Assembly: GCF_000699445.3 (NCBI RefSeq)
Contig: NC_067195.1
Span: 21,343,287-21,407,286 of the forward strand
DNA: 64,000 bases
Source of the DNA: Schistosoma haematobium
Taxonomy: Eukaryota > Platyhelminthes > Trematoda > Strigeidida > Schistosomatidae
Direction of reading: 5' to 3'
Position 1 is the first letter of the stretch; each line of letters opens with the position of its first letter. A program made the translations under genes and the position numbers. Positions 37,870 through 48,862 of the stretch are shown here, in pieces. A model generated the notes under the pieces. The model made no database searches and had not been told where the DNA came from. It worked only from the letters and a program-made list of their open reading frames with translations.

Positions 37870-38075
37870 AGAGTAACTGCCTCAGTGGTCTAGAGGTTAA
37901 TTGTTCGCGTGCGAGACCGAAGGCCCTGGCTTTGAGTCCCGCATGCAGGATCGTGGATGCGCACTGATGAGGAGTCTCACGCTAGGACGAAACAGCCGTC
38001 CAGTGTTTCTAGCTTTTCTATTTTGGTCTAGCTTAAATTGACTCATGAATTCAACTATTAAGTTACTACAATCTC
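37870..38075 (+). repeat. SINE family A, full-length copy, right arm of an inverted pair
   Basis: Plus strand: CAGTGGTCTAGAGGTTAA (A box), GGCTTTGAGTCCCG (B box), hammerhead-derived block at 37961-38006 (GCACTG stem, GTCT/GGAC stem II, GAAAC, GTC, CAGTGT), tail to about 38070. The first core base is A where the fold needs C. It lies about 40 bp from the opposed copy, tails outward, so read-through RNA would form a hairpin with arms of about 200 bp. Confidence 0.8.
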
Positions 38076-38544
38076 CACAAACCTCCATTCTGATAGTAAA
38101 ATGCAACGTAGTCACATTTAGTTTATTCATTACGAAAGAATAAATATGGGAACCAAGTGAAATAATAATCACTCATGTTCCAAATTATCTTAACATATAT
38201 CTGCTACTAAAAAATCAGAAAAATTTTACTTATTAAGATTTTGATAGTGGCAAATAATTTCTTTAGTAAATGGGTTTCATATTCTATTCCTATTTACTTC
38301 TAAAACAATATGGGAAGAAAATAAAAAACACATAGGACTCAAATAAGTTTCTTTGTATTTTTCTTAGATGAATTAACAAATTGTTCAATAAACTGGTTTC
38401 AGGACAAATGAATTTGTATTTGATTTATATCCCCGGAATCACTGTTCCTATAAACTACTCGCTTAATGTTTACTAATTCCAGCTTTTAGAAAAAACGTGC
38501 TATACATACATCTTTTGAGTATTACAACGGCAAATTTGTTTAAT
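38076..38544. other. AT-rich sequence
   Basis: Nothing recognised. Confidence 0.5.
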
Positions 38545-38699
38545 TCGTTTTTGTATTGTTTGTTTGAATCTTCCCACTGATGTATAGGACTGCAATTTAT
38601 CAATCTCTTGTTGGAATATGTGCATCCTGTTCAGATTGCCTGGATATTGCCTTAGATCACAAGCATTATAATCAAAGACGGATGGTGGCTAGTAGTGGA
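38545..38699 (-). repeat. SM-alpha-like SINE, 3' half only
   Basis: The minus-strand segment runs from just after the hammerhead (TAATCCACTACTAGCCACC) to the 3' end near 38545 (CAGTCCTATACATCAGTGGG). The ribozyme and tRNA-like head are absent, consistent with 5' truncation near the ribozyme. Confidence 0.7.
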
Positions 38700-39609
38700 T
38701 TACACTTTCTTAGTAAATTTGACTGTTTCAACAAGTGTGTGAAAAAGAAACTCGAAACAATAGATACTTATAGTCATTAGTATTTTCAATTAATATTGAA
38801 AATATGTAGAATAATCTTAACATTTTGTGCTTTTATTTATTTATTCAATAAAATTTATTGGTCTATCTGGGTGTATAAGCAACTTGTCACTTATTTCAAT
38901 AAACAGTTATCCGACCTAACACAAAATGATGACAACAAAATCTACAAGGTATTTCATGTTGTAATCCTATAGCAAACGCTCTAATATTTTGAACAATTTT
39001 TTAAGATCACTGTCACAATACATGAAACAACACAGATTCAGATAGCTTGATTTAGTGGAATCAAAATGAATAACAGAACATTCAAGTTTCTATCATCATA
39101 AAAGTATTATTGGATATTATATTAAATAAATATGGTGGAATCTATCATGTTCTAGAACTATATTATAATGAGCTATCATGTTAATCATTTAGTTTCTTGA
39201 TTAAGTATATTACGTTTTAGATTAGGTTAAACAATCTGTAATCATTATTTTGATTGGCGTTACTTTTGTTTCAGATACATTTTGATTACTTCTTTTTATA
39301 TATGAAAAACCTAAAAACAGGCTTATATAACAAGTTCATATTCATTTCCTATTCAGTATTCCATTCACTTTCTGTCCTTCGTTCGATCATGAGTTTTATA
39401 GTTGACCTGTAATTCTTATTTGGCTAATTTTATCTTGTATGTAGTATGATTTAGCCATCATCAACACCTACAATCCTGTATTAATATATTCAACAATCTA
39501 ATGCTGCATCACTGTTTTTCTATAAATTCAGAAACTTAGAATTCCTAATTAGTCCTGACGATCTTAGATGATCATGAGTTGCCTTGAGCAAGATGAATAA
39601 ACGCTTCGA
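38700..39609. other. AT-rich sequence
   Basis: Nothing recognised. Confidence 0.5.
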
Positions 39610-39735
39610 TGAAAACTTGTAGGTTCAAAAGTTCATGTGTTTGTCATAAGACCTGAAGATCCTGGGTTTGATTCCTAGTAGCAAAACGAAAACGCTGTCC
39701 ACATTTCTTTAATCAATAACATATGAACTTTGTCG
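39610..39735 (+). repeat. possible old SINE family A copy
   Basis: GATCCTGGGTTTGATTCC (B box-like) is followed by a short ACGAAAACGCTGTCCACA block that resembles the second half of the family A hammerhead. Very diverged. Confidence 0.35.
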
Positions 39736-40339
39736 GTTAATCTGCTATGAAACCTATCGAAAAAAGTTAGAAAATTTATCAAAGTCAAAATAGATTCTTG
39801 ATGGGTTACGAGTCCTACAACTATTCCTTCGAAGATGTCAAATAGTAGTAAATAATTTCCTTATCAGCCTCAAATTATAACCAACGACGTGATCGTTATT
39901 TCACTTTATAAGTCAGCTCAATACGTTGTAATGATATAATCAGTGTACCTAACATGAAGAAAACTTAGTACACTGTCAATAGCTTATTTGGGATTTGATG
40001 AGTGAATTGGATGCATGTTTACCAAATAGTGCTGAAGGTAATATGTCACTGGTGTCTTTTGCTCGTGAGTCCTGGTTTTGGAGACGTCACTGCTTAGCAT
40101 AACTTGATTTTCATTCAATACTCCACTGAAAAAATAATAGAAGTAGTGGAATATTTAAAACATCTGCCCACTAGGATATAGCTGCTGCAATGTTTAACTT
40201 TCATGGTAGTGAAACATATATTGTAGTATTATTCGATAACATCTCATTCAAAACTTCGTCTGTATATTGTAAAATATGTCCAGCAAAAGACAACGTGAAG
40301 TGAATTATTCGCGTAAATTGTTTCGATATTGAAGCCTAC
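39736..40339. other. AT-rich sequence
   Basis: Nothing recognised. Confidence 0.5.
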
Positions 40340-42400
40340 TACTTTTTCATATAGCATGAACCACCGACCAGGGATCTCCAATCAACTTTGTCCTAGGTTT
40401 TCCTTCCCAGTTATTTCCAACAGGTGTTCGTGATGTTGATGTCTGCGCCCGAATTCCAAGAGCCATATATTCTTCAGTCGGTCACATTTCCTTTAGCCTG
40501 GGGAATTCAAAGTTAGAACGTTCCCTGTGATAGAGGGTAGTGGTTTGCACAAAGCATGTCACAATACATCTCCAATGTCTTTTCCCAATTCGCTTCTCGA
40601 CTGACTGTTCATAAATATCTGTATTATTTTGATGATGATGGTGGTAGTTCTTTAAGTTTTATCACCCTAAAATAGAACTTTCTTGACGTTAGTGTTGTAA
40701 ATTCTGACTTTAATCTTGGGTGACAGTTGTTTTGAGGAGTCTCGGTACGTGAAAGCTGGCCATCGAGTGTGATTCGAGTCCCTCACGAACGTTGAGACTG
40801 ACTTCTGTAGAGACCGCTGCTACACTGGCAGTGTTCACTTGCACTTTTTACTATATATGAGATAACGGGACCATGTCATATGCAAAGTCCAAGGCATCCA
40901 GCTGTGTCCAGAGTGTCTACTGTTTTTCTCACTTCTCGTAAGCTCTTGAGATTTTCGTAATCCAGTGAAAGACCATCAAAGGGAGGATAGGTAGCCTTGT
41001 CTGATACCAGCCCTCATTTGGAATGCACCTGTGAGTTATCCTTTATGCACGCTGTCGCAGCTCAGTCCAACGTAGGAGTTCTGTATGATGATGACGATCT
41101 TCCCATATACTTCATGTTGCCAAGGAATATCTTATCCGTTCGGTAGAGGGGTTTCGTATAGTGAAGGAAACTGACGTGAATCAGTGAGTTCCATTCAGCT
41201 AGTTATTCAATAATGACCCGTAGTGTCTCAGTTTGGTCTGTATGCGATCTATCCTTACGTCAGACAATTTGTTGATCTTGAAGTCGGATGTCCACTGAAG
41301 CATTCTTTCGGCTTACCAACACTTTTTTGAAAACTTTACTAGTCACTGGCAGTAGCGTGTTCCCTCAGTAGTTCTCGCACTTACTAAGGTCTCCTTTCTT
41401 CGGTACGTTGGTGAAGTATCCTTCTCCAGTCTGTTAGTACTTGTTCTCCATTCCACATCTTTCTGGAGAGAACGTGGAGCAGGTTTGCAGTTGCCTTCAT
41501 ATCTGATTGAAGTGCCCCAGCTAGTATGCTGTCCAGTCCAACTATTCCTATGGCATTCTTGAATTGTCTGGTGGCTTTGAGAATTCCTTTGATTGTTGGC
41601 GGGGCTGCCTCAATGTTGGCTGTGCTCAGCGATGCCGATCAATTCGATAGGTCTTCACACTACTCTACCTATCTATCTCGCTGTTGTTGATCCTCAGTGA
41701 TTGGTTTGCCTTCTTTGTTCCCGACTGACTGCTCTGCTTCTCTGTATTTCCCTCCAAGCTTCTTCACCGTATCGAATAGCTTTTTCATGTTTCCTTCTCT
41801 TACAGCTTGTTTCACTGCAATTGTCAGGTCTTTATGTATATCTGCCTGTCGGTTCCGATATTCTTCACCACCCATCTGTTTGCTTCTGTATATTCGATCT
41901 GAGAGCTACCTTCACTGCATTCATTCGGCTGTTTTTAACTGGTATTTTCTCGACCACCCCCTGAATCTTACCCAGTGTGTTAATAGAGATTCATTGTATG
42001 CTCTGATGCTTCTTTGGACCCATCATTTCTTAGCATGTTCAAGTCGTCACTTCTTTAATCCCTTACTAGTTGTTCTCCATGGTGATTTTATATTCTAGTA
42101 GGCTTTTTAAGTTTTGTGATTTGATACGGAGAGCTACGTTGAACTGTCTGAGCTTGGGAGCATCTCGAAAAACGTCTGTAACAAACTTGTGTAGTGGTGC
42201 TTGCTCAGGTGTCCAGTGATTCTTTAGCTTCACTTGTGACGATTCACAAACCTCATTCAGAGTGATTTTGTCATTCACTCAAGCTTTGTAATGTTTTACA
42301 TTCGTAGTCAGTGATGATGAATCATAGATCTGATGAAATGATGTGTAGTATGGTTGGAAATCCTATGCTTCTTGATATCAGTATCCATAAATGTGTGATG
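40340..42400 (-). mobile_element. old, diverged RTE-clade copy (RTE-3)
   Basis: The minus strand aligns in order with RTE-1: the 3' end near 40360, the thumb region (40560-40740), the palm (40900-41330), the fingers (41340-41650), the linker with the 68-residue open piece at 41669-41875 (AVREGNMKKLFDTVKKLGGK), and part of the endonuclease-RT linker to about 42400. It is full of stops and indels. Unlike the copies at 1-4 kb and 44-49 kb, it keeps sequence from both the palm and the thumb, so their two deletions are not ancestral. The 5' limit is uncertain. Confidence 0.75.
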
Positions 42401-43655
42401 AGGTCAACCATAGGTTATGCATTAACATGAATTAGCTCTTATTCAGTGGGGGAGTCAAAGAATTTTCATCTTTTTATGTAGTTCAATGAGCTGTGACTGT
42501 GTGGACATTAAGTTGTTGCACAGAGAAGATAAATTTATCCTCTAACATCTACATGATTTTAGCTATATACTCACTATACCACTTAATAATTATAAGTAGC
42601 TATAATTGTATCCAGGTACATCATTGCAGTAGCAATTGTGACGAATACCAACAGTTATTATGAGAACTTCTTGTAGCATTGATTTATTTTAATCATGCCT
42701 TGGGCTAGAATCTTATTTTCTCCTTCTGAGAACGCTACAATCTAGGCCTTTGTTTACCTTCAATGAATTGTCTACTCTCCAGTGTTGGGTATCCCTTGGA
42801 TTCCGTTAACTACTGGTATCCATTTCTGACTGTGAGTGTAGTTTCCTAGTTTATATTTACGCTCTATAACTCCATACTTATATACTTATCTGGAGGAATA
42901 ATTTTCCTTTTGATAGAAGAATGTTCCTCGAGTCCATAATGATTCGAAACTTGCGGGTTCTTCGTACCTTTTCTGTATATGTACAGTATTGAAGGTTTCT
43001 TAGCATTCACATGCAACTCAGGGCCGTCTTTTATACTTTATTGGCTCCATCAGAATTTACTGATATTGGTATATTCTTGAGTGAGTGAACCTAAACAATG
43101 ACTTGGACGAAAATTTAAACAAATTTCATATCCACAAGGTGCTTTAATTTCATGGATGATCCGATGACATAGCTAAGTGCTAGAACATGGCCACTTGGTT
43201 GTCGAAGTTGTGTAATCAATGCGTACTAGTACAGTGTTGTTAATTATCGTCGGACGAGTAAGCTCAGTGTTAGGGAGCCTGATTTTGAAACTTTCCGTGG
43301 GTACACAGTAGACCCTCTTTGTTTGACATGTCCTTCGCTGCATTTTTGTTGTTTGCTTGTTTTCTTACTTGACTTCTCACATTCGGCGCCTTATTCAGAA
43401 AACGTAAACAGGAGTTATCCTAAATTTTCTCTTTAGGGTGTCTAAGGAGTAGATTCATTAAACTAGAAACTTCTCATCGCACTGGAATCCCCTGGTTTTA
43501 CATTCATAACACCATCGCAACTGTAGACTACATTATGTGACCGTATTAAGTTTATACTATTAGAAACAGTGTGACTGTTTATCATAGCTCATTGCGTAGT
43601 TTATAATTACTCAATTTTCCGTGATAACGCTTGTTCTTTTGGTGTTGTGACAATA
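42401..43655. other. sequence without recognised features
   Basis: Composition is somewhat less AT-rich than the left part of the window. Translations of both strands around 42650-43050 are full of stops, and I could not identify a family. It may be further decayed retroelement. Confidence 0.4.
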
Positions 43656-43705
43656 TTTGGAGGTAAATAACTCCCCACAATAAACAGTTCTGTAAGTCTT
43701 CAACA
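43656..43705 (+). repeat. LTR-B copy, left fragment (outer layer of the nest)
   Basis: GGTAAATAACTCCCCACAAT and CAGTTCTGTAAGTCTTC match the start of LTR-B. The last 14 bases, GTAAGTCTTCAACA (43692-43705), recur at 48863-48876 as GTAGGTCTTCGACA, where the same LTR resumes. The LTR is therefore split by the RTE-5 insertion. Confidence 0.7.
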
Positions 43706-43897
43706 ACTCCGCCTGAAGCCCCTATGGAGCTACTGCCGGTCCCAAGCCCAGATAAAGGAGGGTTTGGCATGGGTTTAATCACTACCTCCTGTAGAAAACT
43801 AACTCGCTAAACAACGCTCACAAGAAAAAAACTATTCGAACAATTTATTCTCTACTCTGGAAGTCAGAAAGTCTTCATTTAGAAGAGTTATGACGCT
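43706..43897 (+). mobile_element. RTE-5, 5' leader part
   Basis: This segment matches the 5' leader of RTE-1 (3760-3940 on the minus strand there), for example GCTACTGCCGGTCCCAAGCC and GTAGAAAACTAACTCGC. It stops at ...TATGACGCT, and its continuation (CTCATGGTGAAGGCC) is found at 46361. It is thus the first part of a plus-strand element that was later interrupted. Confidence 0.8.
43887..43897. repeat. target site duplication, left copy of RTE-4
   Basis: GTTATGACGCT here and again at 46026-46036. The two copies bracket RTE-4 exactly. The last base of the right copy is also the first base of the solo LTR, so RTE-4 entered after that LTR. Confidence 0.85.
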
Positions 43898-43914
43898 CTT
43901 ACTTTCCTTACGCC

Positions 43915-45645
43915 TGTTACTCCCAGTGGAGCATAGGCCGCTGACCAGCAATCTCCAACCCACTCCGTCCTGGGCCTTCCTTTCCAGTCCTATCCAATTT
44001 TTGTTCCTTCTTTTTATATCTCCATTTCTAAGCTTAATGTGTTCTTAAGTCGTCCTCTCCTCATTTGACCTTGAGGATTCCATGCGAGGGCTTGCCTTGT
44101 GACGCAGTTAAACGCTTTCCTCAATGTGTGTCCCATCCACCTCCAGCGCTTCTTCCTGATCTATGCCTCCGCTGGGATCTGGTTTGTTCTCTCCCACAGT
44201 ACGTTGTTGCTAATAGTGTCCGGCCAACGGATCCGAAGTACTTTGCGTAGACAACTGTTAATAAACAATTGTGTCTTCTGGATGATGGCTTTCGTAGTTC
44301 TCCACGTTTCCGCCCCATACAGTAGAACTGTCTCAACATTTTTGACAATTCTGACCTTGGTGTTGGTTGACAACTGTTTTGACTTGCAGATGTTCTTCAG
44401 TTGTAAATATACTGTTCTTGTCTTGCCGATCAGCGCCTTCACATCTGCATCAGATCCATAGTGTTGCCCTGTCCCCGCTATCAAATGCTTCTTCGTAGTC
44501 AATGAAGTTGATATAGAGTGATGAGTTCCATTCAATTGATTGTTCCACAATGATCCGTAGTGTTGCAATTTGGTCTGTACACGATCGATCCTTACAGAAT
44601 TTAGCTTGTTGGTCTCGAAGTTGGGCGTCTACATAGTCCTTCATCCTGTTTAACAATATCCTGTTGAAGACTTTTCCCGGTATTGAGAGAAGAGTGATGC
44701 CCCTGTAGTTATCACACTTGCTGAGATCGCCTTTCTTCGGTATTTTGATCAGAAGTCCTTCTTTCCAGTCTGTTGGTACTTGTTCCTCATCCCAAATCTT
44801 ATTGAAGAGAATGTGGAGTATCCTCGCAGTTGCCGCTACGTCTGCTTTTAGTGCCTCTGCTGGGATGTTGTCCGGTCCTGCTGCTTTGCCACTCTTGATT
44901 TGTCTGATGGCCATGCTGATTTCTTCAATTGTTGGTGGGCCAACATTGATTGGGAGGTCCGTGGGTGCTGCTTCGATGTTGGGTGGGTTCAGTGGAGCTG
45001 GTCGATTCAAGAGTTCTTTGAAGTGTTCTACCCACCTGTTTTGTTGCTCTTCAATGTTGGTGATTACCTCGCCTTCCTTGCTTTTCACTGGTCGTTCTGG
45101 TTTACGATAATTTCAAGCGAGCTTCTTTGTTGTATCATACAATTGTTTCATGTTTCCTTCTCTTGCAGCCTTTTCCGCCATCATTGCTAGATCTTCCACA
45201 TATTTACGTGTCGGTTCTGATGCTCCCCTTCTCTTGTTTGTTTACTTCTGTGTATTCAGCTTGTACCTTGGCTTTTTCTGCTCTTGTTCGACTGGTATTG
45301 ATTACTGCCTTCTTTTTCCTTCTTTCTTGAATATTATCCAGTGTTTCAACAGTGATCCATTCCTTGTGACGCGGTTTATTGTGACCCAGAACCTCATGAC
45401 ATGTTGAAGTTACTGCCTTTTTTTATCCCTTTCCAGTTGCTGTCCATAGTATTTCTCTCTCTGTTGAGTAGATCAGGACTGGACTGGAATTTATTGCTGA
45501 GGGCTATCTTGGATTTGTCCAGTTTGTGAGTATCCTGAAGAAAGGCCGTATTGAACTTTTGTGATATTGTCCGCCCCGTTGTCCAGTGCTTCTTGAGTTT
45601 CAATTTCATCTTGGCGACCAGCAAGTGATGATCTGATGCTATATC
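43915..45645 (-). repeat. left arm of a 1.73 kb inverted repeat
   Basis: Pairs with 47121-48851: every matching open frame has coordinates that sum to 92766, so there are no net indels across the arms. I saw only scattered substitutions. The arms share the same internal deletion. Confidence 0.85.
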
Positions 45646-45986
45646 AGCTCCTCTCTTGGTTCTCACGTCCTCTATAGTCCTCCTGAACGTTTTTTTTGAT
45701 GCAGATATGGTCGATTTGGTTTTGTGTAGAGTGATCCGGTGGTTTTGTATATGCGTTTATGTGGGAATATGGTGCCGCCTGTGACCAGCTTATTGAACGA
45801 GGGTTTGATGATCCTTAGCCCATAAGATTCCCATCCTATAAGCGCATTTTGCGCTTGTTTGGACAGCATCAATGCAACTCCTTGTGTATGTGGTGCATTT
45901 TCTTCTTCATGGCCGGAGTATAACAGGAGCTCTCCTGAAGTTAGTCGTTGTTGTCCAACTTGTGTCCGATGTTTCACTGATTCCAA
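44161..45986 (-). pseudogene. broken endonuclease/RT of RTE-4
   Basis: Minus-strand pieces: 45672-45986 (endonuclease, ALIGWESYGLRIIKPSF, then a deletion), 45394-45666 (DIASDHHLLVAKMKLKLKKH and linker), 44450-45088 (fingers and motif A, IPKKGDLSKCDNYRG, ending EEAFDSGDRATLWI), and 44161-44568 (thumb, LLYGAETWRTT). Motifs B and C with the FADD box are deleted, so no RT activity is possible. The frame also shifts between pieces. Confidence 0.85.
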
Positions 45987-46035
45987 GTACCTCTAGGTTG
46001 TATCTTCTCATTTCTGTAGCAATTTGTTATGACGC

Positions 46036-46356
46036 TGTAGCGGTAAATAAATACCCAAAATAAATAGCCCTGTAAGTTTTCGACATTGGATGCTGACCAT
46101 ATGTTTTAGTGGACTCATCTAGCTGAAGGCGCTCGGTCAGGCATCCGCACCAGATCACGTGTGGTAACGCCGTGCTCAACATCAACCGCAATCACTAGCC
46201 AGATTAGATCAGAGAACTCCGATATTTTGGTTATCGCCAAATACACTCTTCCGATCTCCTCGACTCAGTCTTTTGATTTCTCCCGGTGGGAACGAATCAT
46301 ATTAGGTGTTACTGGTAGAAGCGTTGTCAAACACTGAATACCTGTGTCATACTTCA
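46036..46356 (+). repeat. solo LTR, family LTR-B, inserted in the RTE-5 leader
   Basis: TGTAGCGGTAAATAAATACC to ...CATACTTCA, 321 bp, beginning TG and ending CA. The flanks are ACGC (46032-46035) and ACGT (46357-46360). The uninterrupted leader in RTE-1 reads ACGCCTCATGATG at this point, so a 4-bp duplication with one later change fits. No internal retroelement sequence adjoins it. The length is close to that reported for Boudicca LTRs, but identity is not established. Confidence 0.75.
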
Positions 46357-46442
46357 ACGTCTCATGGTGAAGGCCGATTTCCTTCGGAAGTCATGAGGCA
46401 GATGCCCCTTCTGACAACCAGAGCAACCATTTATTAAGGTAC

Positions 46443-48605
46443 ATGGAATGCTCGTACAATTTGGAGGACCGCAAGAGTCTTCCGAATTGCTGCAGAAATG
46501 TGCTCGAAATCAGTGAAACGTATTGGACGCAGGTTAGACAACAACGACTAGCTTCAGGGGAGCTTTTGTTACACTCTGACCATGAAGAAGAAAATGCCCC
46601 ACATACGCAAGGAGTTGCGTTGATGCTATCCAAATAAGCACAAAACGCACTTATAGGATGGAAATCCCATTGACCAAGGATCATCACAGCCCCTTTCAAA
46701 ACGAAGAAAGAGGGCATTTCAATGAACATCATCCAATGCTATGCGCCTGCCAACGACTACAGTGAAGACGTCAAAGACCAATTTTACGATAGGTTGAAGT
46801 CAATCGTCCAGAGGTGCCCAACAAAAGAACTTGACCATTTTGATGGGAGACTTAAATGCCAAGGTTGGAATGGACAACACTGGATATGCAGGCATCATGG
46901 GACGACATGAACTGGGAAAAAGGGAGGAAAATGATGAGAGATTTACAAACCTATGAGTCTTTAATAAACTGGTCATATGTGGCACTATATTCCCACAGAA
47001 ACGCATACAAAAAACCACATGGACTTCACCGGATCACACTACTCAGAACCAAATCGACCATATCTGCATCAAAAAAAGTTCAGTGGGACGACGGAGAACG
47101 TGAGAACAAGAAGAGAAGCTGATATAGCATCAGATCATCACTTGCTGGTCGCCAAGATGAAATTGAAACTCAAGAAGCACTGGACAACGGTGCGGACAAT
47201 ATCACAAAAGTTCAATACGGCCTTTCTTCAGGATACTCACAAACTGGACAAATCCAAGATAGCCCTCAGCAATAAATTCCAGTCCAGTCCTGATCTACTC
47301 AACAGAGAGAGAAATACTATGGACAGCAACTGGAAAGGGATAAAAAAAGGCAGTAACTTCAACATGTCATGAGGTTCTGGGTCACAATAAACCGCGTCAC
47401 AAGGAATGGATCACTGTTGAAACACTGGATAATATTCAAGAAAGAAGGAAAAAGAAGGCAGTAATCAATGCCAGTCGAACAAGAGCAGAAAAAGCCAAGG
47501 TGCAAGCTGAATACACAGAAGTAAACAAACAAGAGAAGGGGAGCATCAGAACCGACACGTAAATATGTGGAAGATCTAGCAATGATGGCGGAAAAGGCTG
47601 CAAGAGAAGGAAACATGAAACAATTGTATGATACAACAAAGAAGCTCGCTTGAAATTATCGTAAACCAGAACGACCAGTGAAAAGCAAGGAAGGCGAGGT
47701 AATCACCAACATTGAAGAGCAACAAAACAGGTGGGTAGAACACTTCAAAGAACTCTTGAATCGACCAGCTCCACTGAACCCACCCAACATCGAAGCAGCA
47801 CCCACGGACCTCCCAATCAATGTTGGCCCACCAACAATTGAAGAAATCAGCATGGCCATCAGACAAATCAAGAGTGGCAAAGCAGCAGGACCGGACAACA
47901 TCCCAGCAGAGGCACTAAAAGCAGACGTAGCGGCAACTGCGAGGATACTCCACATTCTCTTCAATAAGATTTGGGATGAGGAACAAGTACCAACAGACTG
48001 GAAAGAAGGACTTCTGATCAAAATACCGAAGAAAGGCGATCTCAGCAAGTGTGATAACTACAGGGGCATCACTCTTTTCTCAATACCGGGAAAAGTCTTC
48101 AACAGGGTATTGTTAAACAGGATGAAGGACTATGTAGACGCCCAACTTCGAGACCAACAAGCTAAATTCTGTAAGGATCGATCGTGTACAGACCAAATTG
48201 CAACACTACGGATCATTGTGGAACAATCAATTGAATGGAACTCATCACTCTATATCAACTTCATTGACTACGAAGAAGCATTTGATAGCGGGGACAGGGC
48301 AACACTATGGATCTGACGCAAATGTGAAGGCGCTGATCGGCAAGACAAGAACAGTATATTTACAACTGAAGAACATCTGCAAGTCAAAACAATTGTCAAC
48401 CAACACCAAGGTCAGAATTGTCAAAAATGTTGAGACAGTTCTACTGTATGGGGCGGAAACGTGGAGAACTACGAAAGCCATCATCCAGAAGACACAATTG
48501 TTTATTAACAGTTGTCTACGCAAAGTACTTCGGATCCGTTGGCCGGACACTATTAGCAACAACGTACTGTGGGAGAGAACAAACCAGATCCCAGCGGAGG
48601 CATAG
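46443..48605 (+). pseudogene. broken endonuclease/RT of RTE-5
   Basis: Plus-strand pieces: 46443-46637 (HEEENAPHTQGVALMLSK, then a stop), 46722-46910 (MNIIQCYAPANDYSED), 46977-47372 (SDHHLLVAKMKLKLKKH), 47678-48316 (fingers and motif A), 48198-48605 (thumb). Several frameshifts and stops occur in the 5' half. Motifs B and C are missing through the same junction as in RTE-4 (about 48311). It is not functional. Confidence 0.85.
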
Positions 48606-48851
48606 ATCAGGAAGAAGCGCTGGAGGTGGATGGGACACACATTGAGGAAAGCGTTTAACTGCGTCACAAGGCAAGCCCTCGCATGGAATCCTCAAGGTCA
48701 AATGAGGAGAGGACGACTTAAGAACACATTAAGCTTAGAAATGGAGATATAAAAAGAAGGAACAAAAATTGGATAGGACTGGAAAGGAAGGCCCAGGACG
48801 GAGTGGGTTGGAGATTGCTGGTCAGCGGCCTATGCTCCACTGGGAGTAACA
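47121..48851 (+). repeat. right arm of a 1.73 kb inverted repeat
   Basis: Mirror of 43915-45645 around a centre at 46383. Differences I noticed include GITLFS for GITLLS, NRVLL for NRILL, DANV for DADV, and one G/T change near 47191. Confidence 0.85.
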
Positions 48852-48862
48852 TGTGTAACTAC

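Larger units (their letters stand above)
43898..46025 (-). mobile_element. RTE-4, 5'-truncated RTE copy inside RTE-5
   Basis: The minus-strand element starts in the endonuclease coding region (about 46025) and ends in a short GTAAGGAAAGTAAG tail at 43898. It is 2.1 kb and flanked by an 11-bp target duplication. It has an internal deletion in the endonuclease (PSF joined to NKLV, about 45797) and a second deletion joining the end of RT motif A to the thumb (about 44455). Confidence 0.88.
46361..48862 (+). mobile_element. RTE-5, coding and 3' part
   Basis: The element resumes at CTCATGGTGAAGGCC and runs to a decayed tail (GTAACATGTGTAACTAC) at 48862. Its 5' part (46361-47120) is diverged from RTE-4, whereas 47121-48851 is almost identical to it, including the same palm deletion. 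The 14-bp near-repeat GTARGTCTTCRACA (43692-43705 and 48863-48876) flanks the whole of RTE-5 and is its target duplication. Confidence 0.85.

Noticed and set aside
37870..37945. True tRNA genes at the SINE heads
   Set aside because: Box A and B are present but no cloverleaf with an acceptor stem forms, and each is followed by the same SINE body.
37963..37970. CTGATGAG in family A read as a standard hammerhead core
   Set aside because: In that register stem I cannot pair (GCA against CAG) and stem II is mismatched. The register with CTGAnGA three bases downstream gives good stems, with the first core base mutated.
46036..46356. Naming LTR-B as Boudicca
   Set aside because: Length and TG/CA ends fit, but I cannot verify the sequence identity without a database.
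43915..48851. RTE-4 as a retrocopy of RTE-5's own transcript
   Set aside because: The 5' halves of the two elements differ too much, and RTE-5 sequence in that part is older, so only the 3' part could have been copied.
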